Shown in pieces: positions 59,849 through 64,000 of a stretch of DNA of 64,000 nucleotides. The stretch's first letter is position 1; every line of letters starts with the position of its first letter. The notes beneath the pieces are model-generated. The model worked only from the letters and a program-made list of their open reading frames with translations. It was not told where the DNA came from and ran no database searches. The position numbers and the translations under genes are program-made. The DNA comes from Paradesertivirga mongoliensis (GTDB lineage: Bacteria > Bacteroidota > Bacteroidia > Sphingobacteriales > Sphingobacteriaceae): positions 1 to 64,000 of the forward strand of contig NZ_JAFMZO010000006.1 in NCBI RefSeq assembly GCF_024436395.1. The letters are read 5' to 3'.

Positions 59849-62335
59849 TTATTTTGTTGTTAATTCACTTGCCAGTGCAGCAATTCCTTTCTGAATACTG
59901 CCGTACTTTAGGGTGTACTGCTGGACTTTGAGTTTTTCACTTTCCTCAGTTGTGTAAGCGAGATATTCCTCTGAACTGACCTCCGTACGGTAAACTTTAC
60001 TTAGTTGGCCTCCCAGACTTATAAAAACCTCTTTGTACTTTCTCTTGGGGTCGTTCGCCTTATTGATCGATAAAATTTGGACCTTCTCTTTATCAGTCAG
60101 GCCTAAAAGGTTTTGAATGGTATCGAACTTGTTCTGATATTTGGATTGATCAAGTAAGATCTTACAGTCTGAATTGTTAATGATAGTTTCCTTAATTACT
60201 TCAGAGCTGATGATGTCCTCGACTTCTTGCGTGACCACCACGGCTTCACCAAAGTGTTTTCTAACCGTTTTGAAAAGATATTTGATGTACTCGGCCATAC
60301 CTTCTTTGGCTATCGCTTTCCAGGCTTCCTCAATCAAAATCATCTTCCGAATTCCTTTCAGCCTTCTCATTTTACTGATAAAAGTTTCCATGATGATGAG
60401 GGTTACAACCGGAAAAAGTATAGGATGATCTTTGATATTGTCGAGCTCGAACACTATGAATCTCTCACTTAGAAGCTCCAAATTTTCCGTCGCATTCAGC
60501 AGGTAGCCAAATTCACCGTCTTGATAGAACGGCTTCAAAACATAGAGTAGATTGTCAAGGTCGAAGTGCTTTTCTTTAACGTTATCAGCCTTTAGTTCTA
60601 ATGTGAACTCAGTTTTCAAGTACTCATAGAAGGTATTAAAGCATGGGAATAGAGAATTATCACTTGCTATTTTGGCATAATACCCTTGAAGAGCATTTGA
60701 TAAAGCAACATATTCCGGCCTTTCCAGTACCTCATCTTCCTTTTTCCAAAGAGCAAGAATTAAGCTTTTTAGGCTTTCTTTCTTTTCGGTATCTAGCGAC
60801 GCTCCTTTACTAATGTAGAATGGATTGAATCGAATTGGATTCGCTTCATCGAAGGTGAAATAGTAGCCACCTACCATTTCGCAAAGTCCCTTATAACTAT
60901 GACCGACATCAACGAGTAAGATATGGGTGCCCTGTTCGTAATAGCTTCTCACCATATGGTTGGTGAAGAATGACTTTCCTGAACCTGTGGGGCCGAGAAT
61001 AATCTTATTGCGATTTGTGCAGATTCCCAACCTCATTGGTTCATCGGAAATATCTACGTGCAATGGCTTTCCACTTAATCGGTCCCCTAAGCGAACACCA
61101 AAGGGACTAAGTGAGCTTTTATAACTTGTTTCGAGGTTTAAAAAGCAGCAAGCTTGTTCGGCAAAAGTGTCGAACGTGTCATTGACCGGGAATTCCGCTT
61201 CATTTCCAGGCAATCCTGCCCACCAGATCTGTGGAGCTCCGTCGGTTTCTTGTTTAGGAGTCGCATCTATTTGAGCCATGGCAGCAGACACCAGTGTTTT
61301 CAGTTCGTTTTTTTGCTCTGATTTATCAGTCCAGGCAAGAATATTGAAATGGGCTTTAATCGGGAGCCGCTGTTGACTTATCGCTTCGTTTAAAAAATCA
61401 TGAGTGGCATCACGTCCAATAGCATTTTCTCGGGAATAGGCTGACAGCGATTGCAAACGCAGGCGCTTAGCTTCTAACTGCTTTAAGGTTTGCGTGGCAT
61501 CGTCAATAAAAATGTATTGATTGAAAATGTGATTGCAGTTAAGCAAGCCACCAAGGGGCGATGCAAAACCAATGCTGCATTTAGTTTTATCCGTACTGTA
61601 TTTATCGAAATTAATCCGGGAGCCACAAAGAGACGGGAGTGTCTCAACCTCTGAGAGACTGAATAACTGACAAGATTGAGTTCCGATTTTTATCTCATCT
61701 TTCAAACTGATGTCTCTAATTGTCGCCTGTTCCGAGTCATTAAGCAGATAGCAGTAACGTTCCAGAATACCTGGCTTGCCAGTAGTACCGGCTAATTCGT
61801 CGGCAGCAAGCCTCGTCATTTTTATAAAACCACTATCTATTAGTATTCGCGCGAACTGGTTTGCTTTATCCTTAAAATCGCCTATAAAGCTTTCCTTAAG
61901 TATTTGTGGAGGCACGATTGAACGCCTGAACAGATTTGAAAATGCCGAATTCGCTGTTCTTCTGCCTTCCGGTTTTTTTGATAAAAACAGGTAGCAGCGA
62001 TGTTTTAAGAATGGCCTTTCATTAAAAAATCTTTCGCTTGCACCCGATAAAAACCCGCTCAAGGCATTAGATGATTTGTAGTTGCTTATAAAATCAGCTT
62101 TGTATTGATCCTCTAAATACCAATCCTGCTTATGAAAGATGCTATGCTTTGGTAGCACCTTTATAGCCTTTATCCAGGCTTGATGAAAAGATTCATACTC
62201 GCTTATGGAGAGCGTAAATATTTCCGGAAGCGTCAACTCATACCCAAAGGTGATATCGCCAAACATAGAAATGATGGAATCACTCTCTACTTTGTACACC
62301 GGGAACATCTTTTCTATTTCGATTGAACTAGCCAT
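59849..62335 (-). CDS. traG: Conjugation system ATPase TraG (VirB4-like)
   Basis: 828 residues, the usual length. N-terminal VirB4 region (MFPVYKVESDSIISMFGDITFGYEL), Walker A GPTGSGKSFF (about 447-456), followed by LLVDVGHSYKGLCEMVGG, Walker B/IEEAW block MILIEEAWKAIAKEG (about 665-679) and the motif FKTVRKHFGEAVVVTQEVEDI. It powers secretion and pilus assembly. It is the energy module of the tra operon, between traF and traI. Confidence 0.95.
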   Translation of the reverse strand: MASSIEIEKMFPVYKVESDSIISMFGDITFGYELTLPEIFTLSISEYESFHQAWIKAIKVLPKHSIFHKQDWYLEDQYKADFISNYKSSNALSGFLSGASERFFNERPFLKHRCYLFLSKKPEGRRTANSAFSNLFRRSIVPPQILKESFIGDFKDKANQFARILIDSGFIKMTRLAADELAGTTGKPGILERYCYLLNDSEQATIRDISLKDEIKIGTQSCQLFSLSEVETLPSLCGSRINFDKYSTDKTKCSIGFASPLGGLLNCNHIFNQYIFIDDATQTLKQLEAKRLRLQSLSAYSRENAIGRDATHDFLNEAISQQRLPIKAHFNILAWTDKSEQKNELKTLVSAAMAQIDATPKQETDGAPQIWWAGLPGNEAEFPVNDTFDTFAEQACCFLNLETSYKSSLSPFGVRLGDRLSGKPLHVDISDEPMRLGICTNRNKIILGPTGSGKSFFTNHMVRSYYEQGTHILLVDVGHSYKGLCEMVGGYYFTFDEANPIRFNPFYISKGASLDTEKKESLKSLILALWKKEDEVLERPEYVALSNALQGYYAKIASDNSLFPCFNTFYEYLKTEFTLELKADNVKEKHFDLDNLLYVLKPFYQDGEFGYLLNATENLELLSERFIVFELDNIKDHPILFPVVTLIIMETFISKMRRLKGIRKMILIEEAWKAIAKEGMAEYIKYLFKTVRKHFGEAVVVTQEVEDIISSEVIKETIINNSDCKILLDQSKYQNKFDTIQNLLGLTDKEKVQILSINKANDPKRKYKEVFISLGGQLSKVYRTEVSSEEYLAYTTEESEKLKVQQYTLKYGSIQKGIAALASELTTK

Positions 62336-62343
62336 AAAACCTC

Positions 62344-62673
62344 CTACTTTTTCTTTGGATCACTTAGATGTATAAAGACCTTTCGGGATTTCGACTTTAT
62401 AAAAAGAGGGATGTATCTTTTTGCCGCTTTCTTTAAGAGGCCATATTGACCATACTTATGGCTGAGTCGGAACACGGTCATGAATAGAGCTGTGCCGGAA
62501 ATAGCAATTACAGCTACACAAACAAAGAGATTAACTCCAATAATGTACATAGTAGCGAACAGGACTAACAAAACGACTAGTCCTACAGCCAGATAGCCTA
62601 TGTACTGAGCCTTCAAACCTTTAAATTCTATTGGTTTATTTATGCCCTTATTGATTTGATATATGCTTCCCAT
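62344..62673 (-). CDS. traF: Conjugation protein TraF (VirB3-like, DUF4133)
   Basis: 109 residues: start MGSIYQINKGINKPIEFKGLKAQYIGYLAVGLVVL is diagnostic of DUF4133, then two membrane helices and a basic tail (KYGQYGLLKKAAKRYIP). It sits between traE (3-bp gap) and traG (8-bp gap), as in other CTnDOT-type operons. Confidence 0.92.
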   Translation of the reverse strand: MGSIYQINKGINKPIEFKGLKAQYIGYLAVGLVVLLVLFATMYIIGVNLFVCVAVIAISGTALFMTVFRLSHKYGQYGLLKKAAKRYIPLFIKSKSRKVFIHLSDPKKK

Positions 62674-62676
62674 AAC

Positions 62677-63018
62677 CTATATCCCGAAAAATGACTGAAG
62701 AACAGTTGCGACAATTACTAAAAAGACGCAGCTTCCGAACCAGGAAGAAGCTACCTTTCCTGTGTCATGGTCTCCGCTATTCCATTTTTGATAAACTTTT
62801 ATGGCTCCAACTAAGCCAACGACTGCACCAATAGCATACATAAGGTCGGTTCCGGTTTCGAAGTAGCTTTTTACTTTAGTAGTGGCTTCATTAATACCGG
62901 CGTTGCCATCTTGGGCAAATGTTTCCTGTATAAGCAAGAGAGTTAGAACGAAACCAATTTGGACTGCTTTTAGAATTTTGCCTATAGCTATAGACATGCT
63001 TTTAATTTGCTTTTTCAT
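62677..63018 (-). CDS. traE: Conjugation pilin-like protein TraE (VirB2-like, DUF4134)
   Basis: 113 residues: cleavable signal (FVLTLLLIQETFAQ), then GNAGINEATTKVKSYFETGTDLMYAIGAVVGLVGAIKVYQKWNSGDHDTGK and a last membrane helix (CVFLVIVATVLQSFFGI). This is the DUF4134 pattern. It probably forms the pilus or channel subunit. Confidence 0.92.
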   Translation of the reverse strand: MKKQIKSMSIAIGKILKAVQIGFVLTLLLIQETFAQDGNAGINEATTKVKSYFETGTDLMYAIGAVVGLVGAIKVYQKWNSGDHDTGKVASSWFGSCVFLVIVATVLQSFFGI

Positions 63019-63060
63019 GGTATTTTATTTTTGAGATGGACGTTTTAATAGATGACTTAC

Positions 63061-63618
63061 TTAGAGCCAGAGACCTTCGATTTCTGCTTGCGTGACTGTA
63101 AAACCCAATTCCTCTTCTAGCACGAGCTCTTCTATTAAGGCGTTGAGGGTATGTTGGTCTTTTAATTGTGGGTACTTGGATACTGTGGCCCGGAAAAGAG
63201 AGCCAAATTCTTCCTTGTTGCCTTCCGCTTCTTTTAGAATTTTAAGGTTTCCCTTGAGTTCAGTAATGAAATTTTCGACAGCATCCTGATCAGAACTGGT
63301 GAAATCTTGCGGCTGGGAAGGTTCCTCTTCCAGATGTATCTGCTCCACAACTTCTTCAGTGGCTCCAGAGTCGTAGAAGTTTAACTCCTCAGAGTTTACA
63401 GTAAGCTCGCTTTCTGAAATTTGCGCCTGTCCCAAGATATCGTTCTCTGTTCTCTGAAGTCGTTCAGGATTTAAGCCCGATGGTCTCTTTCTCAAAGGCT
63501 GTTTTAAGAATAGAACCAGATTATCACGGTAGTAAAGAAATACAACCGTCGCATAGTAAAGCAGCCCTGTTGCTGCGGTGTAAGCAAAGTATTGCTCCCA
63601 GGAGATGTGTGAAAACAT
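63061..63618 (-). CDS. Hypothetical membrane-anchored protein at head of tra operon
   Basis: 185 residues: an N-terminal membrane helix (WEQYFAYTAATGLLYYATVVFLYY), then an acidic soluble part (EEVVEQIHLEEEPSQPQDF) and a helical end (FGSLFRATVSKYPQLKDQHTLNALIEELVLEEELGFTV). Such genes commonly precede traE in these operons. Function unknown. Confidence 0.7.
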   Translation of the reverse strand: MFSHISWEQYFAYTAATGLLYYATVVFLYYRDNLVLFLKQPLRKRPSGLNPERLQRTENDILGQAQISESELTVNSEELNFYDSGATEEVVEQIHLEEEPSQPQDFTSSDQDAVENFITELKGNLKILKEAEGNKEEFGSLFRATVSKYPQLKDQHTLNALIEELVLEEELGFTVTQAEIEGLWL

Positions 63619-63667
63619 AATTTATTGTTTTGATTGGCTCAAAGGTGGGAATGGTCATGATGGCGTA

Positions 63668-63691
63668 ATGGGGATTTTTGGAAATCCCCAT
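63668..63691. repeat. Perfect hairpin in the divergent region
   Basis: ATGGGGATTT (63668-63677) and AAATCCCCAT (63682-63691) form a 10-bp stem around TTGG. It lies between the divergent tra operon head and the gene at 63839 and may be an operator. Confidence 0.4.
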
Positions 63692-63838
63692 CGAAAATGT
63701 CGGAAGTTGGTGGAAATGGCGGAAGTAAGTCGATAGCTTAGTAGCTACTTTTTCATGTTTAATGTTGCCTTCCCTTTTTTCAAGACACTGATCATATCTT
63801 CTTTTATATATTTGAGAAAATGATAAGTACATAAGCCG

Positions 63839-64000
63839 ATGAATAAGAATATACAACCACCCATAAATGGTAGTGTACTTGAGGGAATAAGTAAAGTGCT
63901 TGGAGATACTTCAAATGGACTAACAGGAACAGAAATTGGTAAGTTCCTTCAGGAGGTTTATATTCCAGATGTGGACCCTACAAATACAAAATGGAAGAGG
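63839..64000 (+). CDS. N-terminal part of a gene cut by the window end (possible TIGR02391/abortive-infection-type)
   Basis: An open frame from ATG 63839 to the window end (54 codons): MNKNIQPPINGSVLEGISKV, then LGDTSNGLTGTEIGKFLQEV and YIPDVDPTNTKWKR. The pattern LGDTSxGLTGxEIGxxL..IPDxDPxxTKWKR recalls the start of Bacteroidota proteins of the TIGR02391/abortive-infection group as I remember them. If so this is defence cargo of the conjugative element. Divergent from the tra operon. Confidence 0.55.
   Translation, partial: MNKNIQPPINGSVLEGISKVLGDTSNGLTGTEIGKFLQEVYIPDVDPTNTKWKR

Noticed and set aside
63524..63856. 110-codon minus-strand frame at the tra operon head
   Set aside because: Overlaps the well-supported 63061-63618 gene in another frame and the divergent start at 63839; no recognisable protein features.

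Overview
The window reads as a chromosomal stretch from a Bacteroidota bacterium, most likely a Sphingobacteriaceae member (Pedobacter/Mucilaginibacter-like). The evidence is a SusC/SusD pair, a type IX secretion (Por) C-terminal tail, promoters with the Bacteroidota -33 TTTG / -7 TAnnTTTG architecture, AT-rich ribosome binding regions, and a CTnDOT-type conjugation operon. No rRNA, tRNA or CRISPR array was seen.

Region A (about 1-37,100) is a large amino-sugar and glycan utilisation locus. Surface and periplasmic parts: SusC/SusD transporter (13307-18321), GH20 beta-hexosaminidase with a PA14 tail, three GH43 enzymes (one with ricin-like repeats and a T9SS tail), a GH5-like lipoprotein, a sialate O-acetylesterase and an alpha/alpha-toroid-like protein of unknown function. 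Inner membrane and cytoplasm: NagX-like acyltransferase, SSS symporter, BadF-type GlcNAc/MurNAc kinase, NagP-like MFS permease, AGE epimerase, MurQ etherase, a NagB-LmbE fusion, a PhyH-type dioxygenase, a ceramidase-like protein and acetyl-CoA synthetase. Together they would bind, trim, deacetylate, import, phosphorylate and deaminate N-acetyl sugars down to fructose-6-phosphate, while Acs recovers the acetate. A DeoR-family repressor lies inside the locus. Six copies of one promoter/operator module (-33 TTTG, N19-20, -7 TANNATTG overlapping an inverted repeat TGCGTTTAT...AAAACGCA of fixed 37-38 bp span) precede nagX, the GH5 gene, AGE, susC, the SSS symporter and murQ/deoR, and define a likely local regulon.

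Region B (about 37,100-45,650) holds ordinary accessory genes: an AraC regulator divergent from an MDR oxidoreductase and OsmC protein, a DoxX-like membrane protein, a membrane protein gene split by one in-frame TAA, and an orphan UvrA-like ATPase.

Region C (about 45,650-64,000) is part of an integrative conjugative element. Its accessory part has divergent small HTH genes around a perfect 36-bp palindrome, a truncated Crp/Fnr remnant, a frameshifted small gene, a histone H1-like protein, a DUF932 protein, several small hypotheticals, an XRE regulator and a single-domain response regulator. A GC-rich, repeat-filled 500-bp stretch without genes lies among them. The leftward tra operon follows: traE, F, G, I, two TerB-like paralogs, J, K, L, M, N and a DUF3945-like gene, ending at a clear terminator. 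At the right edge a divergent gene, possibly defence cargo, is cut by the window end. No integrase, relaxase or coupling protein is visible, so the element continues outside.
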